NCBI RefSeq assembly: GCF_014268785.2
Contig: NZ_JABWRD020000004.1
Coordinates: forward strand, 1 to 64,000
Direction: 5' to 3'
DNA length: 64,000 nt
Source of the DNA: Pseudomonas shirazensis
Lineage (GTDB): Bacteria > Pseudomonadota > Gammaproteobacteria > Pseudomonadales > Pseudomonadaceae
The position numbers were made by a program, and so were the translations under genes. The notes under the pieces were generated by a model that was not told where the DNA came from, ran no database searches, and worked only from the letters and a program-made list of their open reading frames with translations. Of this stretch, positions 8,366 to 18,801 are shown piece by piece; positions within the stretch are counted from its first letter, which is position 1; each line of letters opens with the position of its first letter.

Positions 8366-8734
8366 ATGGATCCCCTTGGCGATGGAGTGGCAGCAGTGGA
8401 CATCAGGGTGCAGAGCAGCAAACGCAATGTGTGTCAGGGACATTGGCCAGGCAAGGCCTGTGTCGATCCCTTCGCAGCGGACTTCGACATGCTGCAGGTG
8501 CAGCCAGTGTCGCGGTCGGTCAGGCTTAATGGATTTGCCACCTGCCTGCGTCTGGAGGATGTGTATTGGCAGATATTGCAGCATATTGCCGAGGCCAATC
8601 AGTGCTCGGTCAGCGCGGTGTTGTCCTACATTGACCGCGAAGTTCACCTGCGCCACGGCGGGGTGCGCAACTTCAGCGGCCTGGTCCGGGTGATCTGCGT
8701 TGCCTGGCTACGCGATCCGCCAAGCGAGCGTTGA
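8366..8734 (+). CDS. ribbon-helix-helix domain protein
   Basis: A 122-residue protein. Residues about 48-85 (RSVRLNGFATCLRLEDVYWQ followed by an IAEANQ helix) match the RHH fold found in a family of small proteobacterial proteins, where the beta-ribbon binds DNA as a dimer. The tail (VRVICVAWLRD) is hydrophobic. No metal or enzymatic motif is seen. The ATG at 8366 is used; an internal ATG at 8489 would cut the DP-containing N-terminal segment typical of this family. It stands alone and its target is unknown. Confidence 0.7.
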   Translation: MDPLGDGVAAVDIRVQSSKRNVCQGHWPGKACVDPFAADFDMLQVQPVSRSVRLNGFATCLRLEDVYWQILQHIAEANQCSVSAVLSYIDREVHLRHGGVRNFSGLVRVICVAWLRDPPSER

Positions 8735-8826
8735 GTGCCGGGCGGGCTGCACTGACCTCTCTAACCATATATAATGCCGGTTTTTGCTGCCCCGGCAGCC
8801 AGCGTTATGGTTTGCGAGAGATCCCC

Positions 8827-9048
8827 GTGCCCCTTTACGACTATCAATGTGCAGCCTGCAACCATCAGCTTGAGGCGTTGCAGAAGATCAGCGCCGCGCC
8901 GTTGACTGATTGTCCGGCCTGCCAGGCGCCGGAATTGAAGAAGCAATTGTCCGTTCCAGGTTTTCGCCTCAGTGGCACTGGCTGGTACGAAACCGACTTC
9001 AAGACCGGGGCAAAAAAGAATCTGGCAGGCGGCGACAAGGCCGACTGA
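8827..9048 (+). CDS. FmdB-type zinc-ribbon protein
   Basis: A 73-residue protein starting with GTG and beginning MPLYDYQC, the hallmark of FmdB-like putative regulators. Two CxxC pairs (CAAC near residue 9 and CPAC near 35) form a zinc ribbon. The C-terminal half has the conserved GTGWYETDFK segment. In Pseudomonas this gene commonly precedes aspS, as it does here with a 93-base gap. The function is unknown, though FmdB was named from a formamidase operon. Confidence 0.88.
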   Translation: MPLYDYQCAACNHQLEALQKISAAPLTDCPACQAPELKKQLSVPGFRLSGTGWYETDFKTGAKKNLAGGDKAD

Positions 9049-9141
9049 GTTGAATTGCAACGTCCGGGTCTTGCAGTATTAGCCCTCTGGGCGGCCAAGG
9101 CCTCCATCGAATACACGAATCACGAGAAGCGAACCACCATC

Positions 9142-10917
9142 ATGATGCGCAGCCAATATTGCGGCCAACTGAACGAGAGCCTGGACGGCCAGGAAGTCAC
9201 CCTTTGCGGCTGGGTCCATCGTCGCCGCGACCACGGCGGGGTGATTTTCCTCGATATCCGTGACCGCGAAGGCATGGCCCAGGTCGTGTTCGACCCGGAT
9301 CGCGCCGAAACCTTCGCCGCCGCCGACCGCGTGCGCAGCGAATACGTCGTGCAGATCACCGGTAAAGTGCGCAAGCGTCCCGAAGGTGCAGTCAACGCCA
9401 ACATGGCGTCGGGCGGCATCGAAGTACTGGGTTACGAGCTGACCGTACTCAACGAAGCCGAAACCCCGCCGTTCCCGTTGAACGAATACTCCGACGTTGG
9501 CGAAGAAACCCGCCTGCGTTATCGCTTCATCGACCTGCGTCGTCCGGAAATGGCCGAGAAGCTGCGTCTGCGTTCGCGCATCACCACCAGCATCCGCCGC
9601 TTCCTCGACGAAAACGGCTTCCTCGACGTCGAAACACCGATCCTGACCCGTGCCACCCCAGAAGGTGCACGTGACTATCTGGTGCCAAGCCGTACCCACG
9701 CCGGCAGCTTCTTCGCCCTGCCGCAATCGCCGCAGCTGTTCAAGCAGTTGCTGATGGTGGCCGGCTTCGACCGTTACTACCAGATCGCCAAGTGCTTCCG
9801 CGACGAAGACCTGCGTGCCGACCGCCAGCCGGAATTCACCCAGATCGACATCGAGACCAGCTTCCTCGACGAGTCCGAGATCATGGGCCTCACCGAGAGC
9901 ATGATCCGCAAGCTGTTCAAGGAAGTGCTGGACCTGGAGTTCGGTGAATTCCCGCACATGACCTTCGAAGAGGCCATGCGCCGCTACGGTTCCGACAAGC
10001 CAGACCTGCGTAACCCGCTGGAACTGGTTGACGTTGCCGACCAGCTGAAAGATGTCGACTTCAAGGTCTTCGCCGGCCCGGCCAACGATCCGAAGTGCCG
10101 CGTCACCGCCCTGCGCCTGCCAGGCGGCGCAAGCATGCCGCGTAGCAAGATCGACGAGTACACCAAGTTCGTTGGCATCTATGGTGCCAAGGGCCTGGCC
10201 TACATCAAGGTCAACGAGCGCGCCAAGGGCGTCGAAGGCCTGCAGTCGCCGATCGTCAAGAACATCCCTGAGGCCAACCTCAACGTGATCCTCGATCGCG
10301 TCGGTGCGGTTGATGGCGACATCGTGTTCTTCGGTGCCGACAAGTTCAAAGTGGTCAGCGAAGCCTTGGGTGCGCTGCGGATCAAGGTCGGCAACGACTT
10401 CAACCTGCTGACCTGCGAATGGGCACCGATGTGGGTTGTCGACTTCCCGATGTTCGACGAGAACGAAGACGGCAGCTTCAGCGCCTTGCACCACCCGTTC
10501 ACTGCACCCAAGTGCACCCCGGAAGAGCTCGAGGCCAATCCGGCCACCGCGCTGTCGCGTGCCTATGACATGGTGCTCAACGGCACCGAGCTGGGTGGCG
10601 GTTCGATCCGTATTCACCGCAAAGAGATGCAGCAGGCGGTGTTCCGCCTGCTTGGTATCGAAGCGGCGGAACAGGAAGAGAAGTTTGGCTTCCTGCTCGA
10701 CGCGCTGAAGTTCGGTGCACCGCCGCACGGCGGCCTGGCCTTTGGTCTGGACCGTCTGGTAATGCTGATGACCGGCGCCCAGTCGATTCGTGAAGTGATC
10801 GCCTTCCCGAAAACCCAGAGCGCTGCCTGCGTCATGACCCAGGCTCCGGGCCTGGTCGATGCCAAGGCACTGCGTGAGCTGCACATCCGTCTGCGCGAGC
10901 AGACCAAGGTCGAGTAA
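9142..10917 (+). CDS. aspS: aspartyl-tRNA synthetase
   Basis: A class II synthetase of 591 residues, normal for the bacterial type with a GAD insertion domain. The N-terminal OB fold binds the anticodon (CGWVHRRRDHGG near residue 25). Motif 2 is FRDEDLRADRQPEF at about residue 217, and motif 3 is GLDRLVMLM near 535. The start is the first of two adjacent ATGs. Pseudomonas AspRS is known to be non-discriminating and also feeds Asp-tRNA-Asn to GatCAB; that is family knowledge, not read here. Confidence 0.97.
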   Translation: MMRSQYCGQLNESLDGQEVTLCGWVHRRRDHGGVIFLDIRDREGMAQVVFDPDRAETFAAADRVRSEYVVQITGKVRKRPEGAVNANMASGGIEVLGYELTVLNEAETPPFPLNEYSDVGEETRLRYRFIDLRRPEMAEKLRLRSRITTSIRRFLDENGFLDVETPILTRATPEGARDYLVPSRTHAGSFFALPQSPQLFKQLLMVAGFDRYYQIAKCFRDEDLRADRQPEFTQIDIETSFLDESEIMGLTESMIRKLFKEVLDLEFGEFPHMTFEEAMRRYGSDKPDLRNPLELVDVADQLKDVDFKVFAGPANDPKCRVTALRLPGGASMPRSKIDEYTKFVGIYGAKGLAYIKVNERAKGVEGLQSPIVKNIPEANLNVILDRVGAVDGDIVFFGADKFKVVSEALGALRIKVGNDFNLLTCEWAPMWVVDFPMFDENEDGSFSALHHPFTAPKCTPEELEANPATALSRAYDMVLNGTELGGGSIRIHRKEMQQAVFRLLGIEAAEQEEKFGFLLDALKFGAPPHGGLAFGLDRLVMLMTGAQSIREVIAFPKTQSAACVMTQAPGLVDAKALRELHIRLREQTKVE

Positions 10918-10963
10918 CACCGACCCGGGCGCGCCCGTGAGGTCGCGCCCTCGAATTTATCGC

Positions 10964-10985
10964 GTTCCGCCCTTCGGGGCGGAAC
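10964..10985 (+). terminator. hairpin between aspS and yebC
   Basis: A perfect stem (gttccgccc / gggcggaac) closed by a stable ttcg tetraloop, followed by ctgttt. It lies 47 bases after aspS and 30 before yebC, and probably ends or attenuates the aspS transcript. Confidence 0.6.
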
Positions 10986-11015
10986 CTGTTTGTGGATCAA
11001 GGATTCGGAGTCGAT

Positions 11016-11762
11016 ATGGCTGGTCATTCCAAGTGGGCGAACATCAAGCACCGCAAAGAGCGCCAGGATGCCAAGAGAGGCAAGGTCTTCACCAAGTGGA
11101 TCCGCGAGCTGACGGTCGCGGCCAAGCAGGGCGGCGCCGATCCAGCGTCGAACCCGCGCTTGCGACTGGCGCTGGACAAGGCACTTGGTGCCAACATGAG
11201 CCGCGACATCATTGATCGGGCAGTTGCCCGCGGCGCCGGCACCAACGAAAGCGACAACGTCGAAGAGCTCAGCTATGAGGGTTACGGCCCCGGCGGCGTG
11301 GCGATCATGGTCGAAACCATGACCGACAACCGCAACCGTACCGCAGCGGCTGTGCGCCATGCCTTCACCAAATGCGGCGGCAACCTTGGCACCGACGGTT
11401 CAGTTGCTTATCTGTTCGAGCGCAAGGGCCAGATCAGCTTTGCCCCTGGCGTTGACGAAGACGCCTTGATGGAAGCGGCCATGGAGGCCGACGCCGATGA
11501 TGTGGTCAGCAATGACGACGGCTCGTTCGAAGTGTTCACTTCGTTCAACAGCTTTTATGCCGTGCGCAACGCGCTGGAAGAAGCTGGGTTCAAGGCCGCC
11601 GACGCCGAAATCGTGATGCAGCCGACCACCAGTGCCGAGCTTGATCGCGATGGCGCTGAAAAAGTCCTCAAGCTGATCGACATGCTCGAAGACCTGGACG
11701 ACGTGCAAAACGTCTATTCCAATGCGCAGATCTCCGATGAGGTCCTTGAGCAGCTAGGCTGA
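11016..11762 (+). CDS. yebC: YebC/PmpR/TACO1-family protein
   Basis: A 248-residue cytoplasmic protein beginning MAGHSKWANIKHRKERQD, the signature of the family. Members have been described as DNA-binding regulators (PmpR in P. aeruginosa) and as translation factors that relieve ribosome stalling. The glycine-rich YEGYGPGGVAIMVE segment near residue 90 and the acidic C terminus fit the three-domain fold. The start was chosen by the conserved N terminus. It lies immediately upstream of ruvCAB, as in many gammaproteobacteria. Confidence 0.95.
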   Translation: MAGHSKWANIKHRKERQDAKRGKVFTKWIRELTVAAKQGGADPASNPRLRLALDKALGANMSRDIIDRAVARGAGTNESDNVEELSYEGYGPGGVAIMVETMTDNRNRTAAAVRHAFTKCGGNLGTDGSVAYLFERKGQISFAPGVDEDALMEAAMEADADDVVSNDDGSFEVFTSFNSFYAVRNALEEAGFKAADAEIVMQPTTSAELDRDGAEKVLKLIDMLEDLDDVQNVYSNAQISDEVLEQLG

Positions 11763-11830
11763 TGCCAGCGCTTCAAGCCATCAGGGCCTGACTGCTCCAA
11801 GCGTGTTTTCATTTTCAACTTGCAGGCCCT

Positions 11831-12355
11831 ATGACTCTGATTCTTGGTATCGACCCCGGTTCGCGCATCACCGGTTTTGGCGTGGTCCGCCAGACCGCCC
11901 GGGGCTGCGAATATGTGGCGTCGGGGTGTATTCGTACGGGCGCCGGGGAGTTGTCCGAGCGCCTGCAGATCATTTTCCGTGGCGTCAGCGAGATCATTCG
12001 CCAGCACGGCCCGGTTACCATGGGCATCGAACGGGTGTTCATGGCGCGCAATCCGGATTCGGCGCTCAAGCTCGGCCAGGCCCGTGGTGCAGCCATCGTG
12101 GCCGGTGCCGAAGCTGGCCTGGAGATCGCCGAATACAGCGCCACCCAGGTCAAACAGGCGGTGGCTGGCACCGGTGCGGCCAACAAAGACCAGGTGATGC
12201 TGATGGTCATGCACCTGCTCAAGCTGACGCAAAAGCCGCAGATCGACGCCTCTGACGCCTTGGCTATCGCCCTCTGTCATGCGCATACCCGCTCCAGCCT
12301 GATCCCCCACGGCTTGACCACTGCGCGCAAGCGCGGCGGACGCTTGCGTCTGTAA
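11831..12355 (+). CDS. ruvC: crossover junction endodeoxyribonuclease RuvC
   Basis: It resolves Holliday junctions by symmetric nicking. The protein is 174 residues, the usual size. Asp8 in the N-terminal LGIDPGSRITG and the Asp/His cluster in DASDALAIALCH near residue 140 supply the RNase H-like active site. It is the first gene of the ruvCAB set, 108 bases before ruvA. Confidence 0.97.
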   Translation: MTLILGIDPGSRITGFGVVRQTARGCEYVASGCIRTGAGELSERLQIIFRGVSEIIRQHGPVTMGIERVFMARNPDSALKLGQARGAAIVAGAEAGLEIAEYSATQVKQAVAGTGAANKDQVMLMVMHLLKLTQKPQIDASDALAIALCHAHTRSSLIPHGLTTARKRGGRLRL

Positions 12356-12463
12356 CCGCTTCATGCGCTGATACACATTTTGGCCGGGTGAAACGTTCAC
12401 TCGACGCATTTGCTGATAGGGTTGACCGGTCTGTGGCCGGCGCTCGAAAGGAAGGATCGAAAC

Positions 12464-13077
12464 GTGATTGGACGTTTGCGCGGCACCCTGGCGGAAAAAC
12501 AACCGCCGCACCTGATTATCGACGTCAACGGCCTGGGCTATGAGCTCGAAGTGCCGATGACCACCCTGTATCGCCTGCCCAAGGTTGGCGAGCCGGTTAC
12601 CCTGCATACCCACCTGGTGGTGCGTGAAGACGCCCACCTGCTCTACGGCTTTGGCGAGAAGCGCGAGCGCGAGCTGTTCCGTGAGCTGATCCGTCTCAAT
12701 GGCGTCGGCCCCAAGCTGGCGCTGGCACTGATGTCCGGGCTTGAAATCGACGAGTTGGTGCGCTGCGTGCAAGCGCAGGATGCCTCGGTGCTGGTGCGCG
12801 TACCCGGGGTTGGCAAGAAGACTGCCGAGCGCCTGCTGGTCGAGCTCAAGGACCGCTTCAAAGCTTGGGAAACGTCCTCGTCGATGTTCACCCTGGTATC
12901 CGACGGTCCGGCGCCGGTCGGTGGCGCGTCCACCGCCGAAGCCGACGCGGTCAGTGCGCTGGTGTCGCTGGGCTACAAGCCTCAGGAAGCCAGCAAGGCT
13001 ATCTCGCTGATCAAGGACAAGGCCGGCCTGAGCAGCGAAGACCTGATCCGCCGCAGCCTGCAAGGGATGATTAGCAA

Positions 13078-13081
<4 letters not shown>
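12464..13081 (+). CDS. ruvA: Holliday junction branch-migration protein RuvA
   Basis: It binds four-way junctions as a tetramer and loads RuvB. The 205-residue protein starts with GTG and the conserved MIGRLRGTL. The N-terminal OB fold is followed by two helix-hairpin-helix motifs (LNGVGPKLALALMS and VPGVGKKTAERLL), and the C-terminal three-helix domain contacts RuvB. An upstream in-frame ATG would add a non-conserved tail. Its stop overlaps the GTG of ruvB. Confidence 0.97.
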
Positions 13082-14124
<1,043 letters not shown>

Positions 14125-14249
14125 CAGATCAAAAGGCAGTTTCCGTGGTCCTACCGCTGGCATGCCCATGGCGCGCTGGCACTAAGACATTACCGAATGC
14201 AAAAACACTTGCCGGGCGGATTGGCAAGCCGAGGAGTAAGCACTAGAGT

Positions 14250-14702
14250 ATGCGCGCGCAAAATGGGCTTGAATCGTTCGCACACCGCTGTCGCGTCTAT
14301 TACGAAGATACCGACGCAGGCGGCGTGGTGTATTACGTCAACTACCTGAAATTCATGGAGCGTGCGCGCACCGAGCGGTTGCGTCACCTGGGTTTCTCCC
14401 AGCATCAACTGGCCGGGGAGAATCTGCTGTTCGTGGTTCACTCCACCGAGGCGCGCTACCACGCGCCGGCGCGCCTGGATGATGAGTTGCGGGTAACCGC
14501 AGAAGTCGTCGAGGTGAACCGCGCCAGCCTGCGCTTCGTGCAGCAGGTGTGGCGAGAACAAGATGCAAAACTGCTCTGTGAGGGGCAGTTTCTGGTGGCC
14601 GCTGTGCGCGCCGACACTTTCAAACCCCGAGCCATCCCCCCAGCGCTGCGCGACGCCTTCCTGGCGGGCGGCCCGGGTACTCAATCGAATGCAGGAGAAT
14701 AA
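14250..14702 (+). CDS. ybgC: Tol-Pal-associated acyl-CoA thioesterase YbgC
   Basis: A 150-residue hotdog-fold thioesterase. The signature YYEDTDAGGVVYYVNYLKFMERARTE near residues 20-45 contains the catalytic Asp and the first long helix. It is the usual first gene of the tol-pal operon and hydrolyses acyl-CoA in phospholipid metabolism in other bacteria. The tolQ start follows after two bases. Confidence 0.95.
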   Translation: MRAQNGLESFAHRCRVYYEDTDAGGVVYYVNYLKFMERARTERLRHLGFSQHQLAGENLLFVVHSTEARYHAPARLDDELRVTAEVVEVNRASLRFVQQVWREQDAKLLCEGQFLVAAVRADTFKPRAIPPALRDAFLAGGPGTQSNAGE

Positions 14703-14704
14703 GC

Positions 14705-15400
14705 GTGGAAGCTAACGTCGTCGACCATACCTCCATGTGGAGTCTGGTCAGCAATGCCAGCATCGTGGTGCAGCTGGTAATGCTGATTCTGGTGGCCGCC
14801 TCGGTCACTTCATGGATCATGATCTTTCAGCGCAGCAGCATGCTGCGCGCCGGTCGTCGTGCGCTGGATGCCTTCGAGGAGCGCTTCTGGTCGGGCATTG
14901 ATTTGTCCAAGCTGTACCGTCAGGCAGGTAGCAACCCGGACCCGGATTCGGGTGTGGAGCAGGTGTTCCGTGCCGGCTTCAAGGAATTCTCGCGTCTGCG
15001 TCAGCAGCAGGGCGTAGACCCGGATGCAGTCATGGAAGGCGTTGGCCGAGCCATGCGCGTAGCCATCTCGCGTGAAGAAGAAAAGCTCGAGCAGAGCCTG
15101 CCGTTTCTCGCTACCGTAGGCTCGACCAGCCCGTACATCGGCCTGTTCGGTACTGTCTGGGGCATCATGAACTCGTTCCGCGGCCTGGCTTCTGCCCAGC
15201 AGGCAACCCTGGCCACCGTTGCGCCGGGCATCGCCGAAGCATTGATTGCCACTGCGATCGGCCTGTTCGCCGCGATCCCGGCCGTTATCGCCTACAACCG
15301 TTTCGCCGCACGCAGCGAAACGCTGATCAGTCGTTACTACACCTTCGCCGACGAGTTCCAGGCGATCCTGCACCGCAAAGTGCACACCAGCGAAGAGTAA
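14705..15400 (+). CDS. tolQ: Tol-Pal motor protein TolQ
   Basis: An inner-membrane stator subunit that uses the proton-motive force with TolR to energise TolA during cell constriction. The 231-residue protein has three membrane segments: about 15-37, then a pair near 135-160 and 172-195 after a cytoplasmic loop. The conserved GLFGTVWGIMNSF motif lies in the second. The GTG start is preceded by aggagaa. It belongs to the same operon as ybgC, tolR, tolA and tolB. Confidence 0.96.
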   Translation: MEANVVDHTSMWSLVSNASIVVQLVMLILVAASVTSWIMIFQRSSMLRAGRRALDAFEERFWSGIDLSKLYRQAGSNPDPDSGVEQVFRAGFKEFSRLRQQQGVDPDAVMEGVGRAMRVAISREEEKLEQSLPFLATVGSTSPYIGLFGTVWGIMNSFRGLASAQQATLATVAPGIAEALIATAIGLFAAIPAVIAYNRFAARSETLISRYYTFADEFQAILHRKVHTSEE

Positions 15401-15414
15401 TCAGGTAGAAACCC

Positions 15415-15867
15415 ATGGCCCGAGTTCGCCACAAACGCAAGCCCGTCGCCGAGATGAACGTGGTGCCCTACATCGACGTGATGCTGGTGCTGCTGGTCAT
15501 CTTCATGGTGACGGCCCCGATGCTCAACCAGGGGGTCAAGGTCGACCTGCCCAAGGTTTCCAGCGAAGCCTTGCCGCAGGACAACAACGTCCAGATCCTT
15601 ACCATCTCGATCAAGGCCGACAAGACCTACTACTGGAACCTTGGCAGCGAGGTCGATACCGACAAACAGATGGACAAGGCCATGACCTTGCCAGACATGA
15701 CCAGCGCCGTGACCAAGATCATTGCCGCCGGTCGCGACCAGGGCAAGCAGACCCAGGTCTTCATCCGTGGCGACAAGTCCGTCGATTACGGCTCGGTCAT
15801 GGGCGCCATGGGCGGGTTGCAGAAGGCCGGTGTCGGTAACGTTGGCCTGATTACCGAGGCGCCCTGA
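15415..15867 (+). CDS. tolR: Tol-Pal protein TolR
   Basis: A 150-residue ExbD/TolR protein with one membrane helix (about 20-40: YIDVMLVLLVIFMVTAPM). The helix carries the Asp essential for proton conduction (Asp in YIDVML). The periplasmic domain follows. Its stop codon overlaps the tolA start by one base. Confidence 0.96.
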   Translation: MARVRHKRKPVAEMNVVPYIDVMLVLLVIFMVTAPMLNQGVKVDLPKVSSEALPQDNNVQILTISIKADKTYYWNLGSEVDTDKQMDKAMTLPDMTSAVTKIIAAGRDQGKQTQVFIRGDKSVDYGSVMGAMGGLQKAGVGNVGLITEAP

Positions 15868-16943
15868 TGCAACAGCGAGAGCCATCTGCCTCGGAAAGCT
15901 ACTTCTGGCCCAGTGTCTGGGCCATTGGCTTGCATGTCGTGGTGTTTGCGATGCTGTTCGTCAGCTTCGCCATGACCCCTGAGCTGCCGCCGTCCAAGCC
16001 GATCGTTCAGGCTACGCTGTACCAGCTCAAGTCCAAGAGTCAGGCCACTACTCAGACCAATCAGAAGATTGCCGGGGAAGCGAAGAAAACCGCTTCGCGC
16101 CAGACTGAAGTCGAACAGCTGGAACAGAAGAAGGTCGAACAGGAGGCCGTGAAGGCCGCGGAACAAAAGAAAGCCGACGCGGATCAAAAGGCCGAAGCTG
16201 CTCGTGAAGCGGCAGAAGCCAAAAAAGCCGAAGAAGCTGCCAAGACTGCTGAAGCCAAGAAGGCCGCCGAGGCCAAGAAAGCCGAAGAGGCGAAGAAAGC
16301 CAGCGAAAAACAGCAGGCTGATATCGCCAAGAAAAAGGCGGAAGAAGAGGCCAAGAAAAAGGCCGACGAAGAAGCCAAGAAAGACGCAGCTGAAGAGGCG
16401 AAGAAGAAAGCCGCCGAAGAAGCCAAGAAAAAAGCTGCCGAGGATGCCAAGAAGAAAACGGCAGCCGAGGAAGCGAAGAAGAAAGCAGCTGAAGAGGCCA
16501 AGAAGAAGGCCGCTGCAGATGCCCAGAAGAAAAAAGCCCAGGATGCAGCCCGCAAGGCGGCAGAAGACAAGAAAGCCCAGGCCTTGGCCGAGCTGTTGTC
16601 TGATACCACCGAGCGCCAGCAGGCTCTGGCTGACGAGCAGGGCGACCAGGTAGCCGGTGATTTCGACGACCTGATCCGCATGCGCGCTGCAGAAGGTTGG
16701 GCCCGTCCGCCTTCGGCACGCAAAGGCATGACGGTCGTGCTGCAGATCAACATGCTGCCCGATGGCACCATCACCAGCGTCAGTGTGGCCCGCGCCAGTG
16801 GCGACGGTCCGTTTGATGCTTCGGCGGTGGCAGCGGTGAAGAACATTGGTCGACTGACCGAAATGCAGGGCTTGAAGCCGAGTGATTTCAATGCGTATCG
16901 CTCGTTCAAGATGACATTTACACCTGAGGATCTAGCGCTGTGA
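15867..16943 (+). CDS. tolA: Tol-Pal protein TolA
   Basis: It spans the periplasm from the inner membrane to Pal/TolB. The 358-residue protein has one N-terminal membrane helix (about 13-33). A long Ala/Lys/Glu helix of near-repeating AEEAKKK units covers about 65-240. The globular C-terminal domain (about 255-358) binds Pal and is also used by colicins and phages in relatives. The repeats are the main site where length could vary between strains. It overlaps tolB by four bases. Confidence 0.95.
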   Translation: MQQREPSASESYFWPSVWAIGLHVVVFAMLFVSFAMTPELPPSKPIVQATLYQLKSKSQATTQTNQKIAGEAKKTASRQTEVEQLEQKKVEQEAVKAAEQKKADADQKAEAAREAAEAKKAEEAAKTAEAKKAAEAKKAEEAKKASEKQQADIAKKKAEEEAKKKADEEAKKDAAEEAKKKAAEEAKKKAAEDAKKKTAAEEAKKKAAEEAKKKAAADAQKKKAQDAARKAAEDKKAQALAELLSDTTERQQALADEQGDQVAGDFDDLIRMRAAEGWARPPSARKGMTVVLQINMLPDGTITSVSVARASGDGPFDASAVAAVKNIGRLTEMQGLKPSDFNAYRSFKMTFTPEDLAL

Positions 16944-18241
16944 TTAAACTCTTTCGAGGGCTGCTGGTCATGCTCTGCTGCGTGGCAGGTATGGCCGTAG
17001 CAGAGGAAAAGAACATCCTGGTCACCAGCGGTAGCGATCGGGCCACGCCCATCGCGGTAGTACCGTTCGGCCTGCAGGGTGGCAGCGTGCTGCCAGAAGA
17101 CATGGCCGACATCATCGGCAATGACCTGCGCAACTCTGGCTACTACTCGCCGATTCCAAAGCAGAACATGATCAGCCAGCCAAGCCAGGCCAGCGAAGTC
17201 ATCTTCCGCGACTGGAAAGCCCTGGGCGCCCAGTACGTCATGGTCGGTAGCATCGTGCCGTCCGGTGGCCGTCTGCAGGTGCAGTACGCGCTGTTCAATG
17301 TGGCCACCGAGCAGCAAGTGCTGACTGGCAGCGTTGCCGGTACTGTCGACCAGTTGCGCGACATGTCGCACTACATCGCCGACCAGTCATTCGAGAAGCT
17401 CACCGGCATCAAGGGTGCGTTCTCCACTCGTATGCTGTACGTGACTGCCGAGCGCTTCTCTGCCAACAACACTCGCTATACCCTGCAGCGTTCGGACTAC
17501 GACGGTGCCCGTGCAGTGACCCTGCTGCAGTCGCGTGAGCCGATTCTGTCGCCACGCTTCGCACCGGATGGCAAGCGCATCGCCTATGTGTCGTTCGAGC
17601 AGCGTCGCCCACGTATCTTTGTCCAGCACATCGACACCGGTCGCCGTGAGCAGATCACCAACTTCGAAGGCCTCAACGGCGCGCCAGCCTGGTCGCCGGA
17701 TGGTTCGCGCCTGGCGTTCGTACTGTCCAAGGACGGCAACCCGGACATCTATGTGATGAACATGGGTTCGCGCGCGATCAGTCGCGTAACTGCCGGCCCT
17801 GGTATCAACACCGAACCGTTCTGGGGTAAAGACGGCAACACGCTTTACTTCACCTCCGACCGTGGCGGCAAGCCGCAGATCTACAAAACTTCGGTCAGTG
17901 GCGGTTCCGCCGAGCGTGTAACGTTCGTGGGTAACTACAATGCCAACCCCAAACTTTCGGCGGACGAGAAGACCCTGGTGATGATTCATCGCCAACAGGG
18001 CTTCACCAACTTCAAAGTGGCGGCTCAGGACTTGCAACGTGGAAGTGTAAAGATTCTCTCAGAGACCAGTCTTGACGAGTCCCCCACTGTTGCGCCCAAC
18101 GGCACCATGCTAATCTACGCCACCCGCCAGCAGGGCCGGGGAGTCTTGATGCTCGTCTCTCTCAACGGACGCGTGAGGCTCCCGCTTCCTACCGCGCAAG
18201 GCGAAGTCAGAGAACCGTCCTGGTCCCCTTACCTGAACTGA
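16940..18241 (+). CDS. tolB: Tol-Pal protein TolB
   Basis: A periplasmic protein of 433 residues with a signal peptide ending near residue 21 (GMAVA-EEK). The N-terminal alpha/beta domain binds TolA. The C-terminal six-bladed beta-propeller is marked by repeated PxWSPDGxxLAF-type segments (PAWSPDGSRLAF, EPFWGKDGNTLYF) and binds Pal. The start overlaps the tolA stop. Confidence 0.96.
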   Translation: MIKLFRGLLVMLCCVAGMAVAEEKNILVTSGSDRATPIAVVPFGLQGGSVLPEDMADIIGNDLRNSGYYSPIPKQNMISQPSQASEVIFRDWKALGAQYVMVGSIVPSGGRLQVQYALFNVATEQQVLTGSVAGTVDQLRDMSHYIADQSFEKLTGIKGAFSTRMLYVTAERFSANNTRYTLQRSDYDGARAVTLLQSREPILSPRFAPDGKRIAYVSFEQRRPRIFVQHIDTGRREQITNFEGLNGAPAWSPDGSRLAFVLSKDGNPDIYVMNMGSRAISRVTAGPGINTEPFWGKDGNTLYFTSDRGGKPQIYKTSVSGGSAERVTFVGNYNANPKLSADEKTLVMIHRQQGFTNFKVAAQDLQRGSVKILSETSLDESPTVAPNGTMLIYATRQQGRGVLMLVSLNGRVRLPLPTAQGEVREPSWSPYLN

Positions 18242-18295
18242 TGCGGCGTTACACCGTTTTGCTTAACACACTGGGGTTTCATTAGGAGTTTCACG

Positions 18296-18796
18296 ATGGA
18301 AATGCTGAAGTTTGGTAAATTCGCTGCGCTGGCTCTGGCCATGGCTGTAGCTGTAGGTTGCTCTTCCAAAGGTGGCGACAACGCCGGCGAAGGCGCTGCT
18401 GTAGATCCTAACGCTGGTTACGGTGCCAACACTGGCGCTGTTGACGGCAGCCTGAGCGAAGAAGCCGCCCTGCGCGCAATCACCACCTTCTACTTCGAAT
18501 ACGACAGCTCGGACCTGAAGCCAGAAGCCATGCGCGCTCTGGATGTTCATGCCAAGGACCTGAAGTCCAACGGCAGCCGTGTTGTTCTGGAAGGCAACAC
18601 CGACGAGCGTGGTACTCGCGAGTACAACATGGCTCTGGGTGAGCGTCGCGCCAAGGCCGTACAGCGTTACCTGGTTCTGCAGGGCGTTTCCCCTGCACAG
18701 CTGGAACTGGTTTCCTACGGTGAAGAGCGTCCAGTTGCCACCGGCAACGACGAGCAATCCTGGGCTCAGAACCGTCGCGTAGAACTGCGTAAGTAA
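18296..18796 (+). CDS. pal: peptidoglycan-associated lipoprotein (OprL)
   Basis: An outer-membrane lipoprotein of 166 residues that anchors the membrane to peptidoglycan. The lipobox VAVGC ends at Cys22. The OmpA-like domain (about 60-166) includes the diaminopimelate-binding NTDERGTREYN motif. A good ribosome site (taggag) precedes the ATG. It follows tolB by 54 bases. Confidence 0.97.
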   Translation: MEMLKFGKFAALALAMAVAVGCSSKGGDNAGEGAAVDPNAGYGANTGAVDGSLSEEAALRAITTFYFEYDSSDLKPEAMRALDVHAKDLKSNGSRVVLEGNTDERGTREYNMALGERRAKAVQRYLVLQGVSPAQLELVSYGEERPVATGNDEQSWAQNRRVELRK

Positions 18797-18801
18797 GTCC
18801 T

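Noticed and set aside
9079..10920. A 613-codon frame antisense to aspS
   Set aside because: It lies almost exactly opposite a certain gene and shows no domain.
16140..16600. Tandem repeats in DNA that could suggest a CRISPR or minisatellite
   Set aside because: They are codon repeats of the TolA helix without spacers.
16204..16653. A Lys/Arg-rich frame inside tolA
   Set aside because: It is an out-of-frame reading of the Ala/Lys/Glu repeats of TolA.
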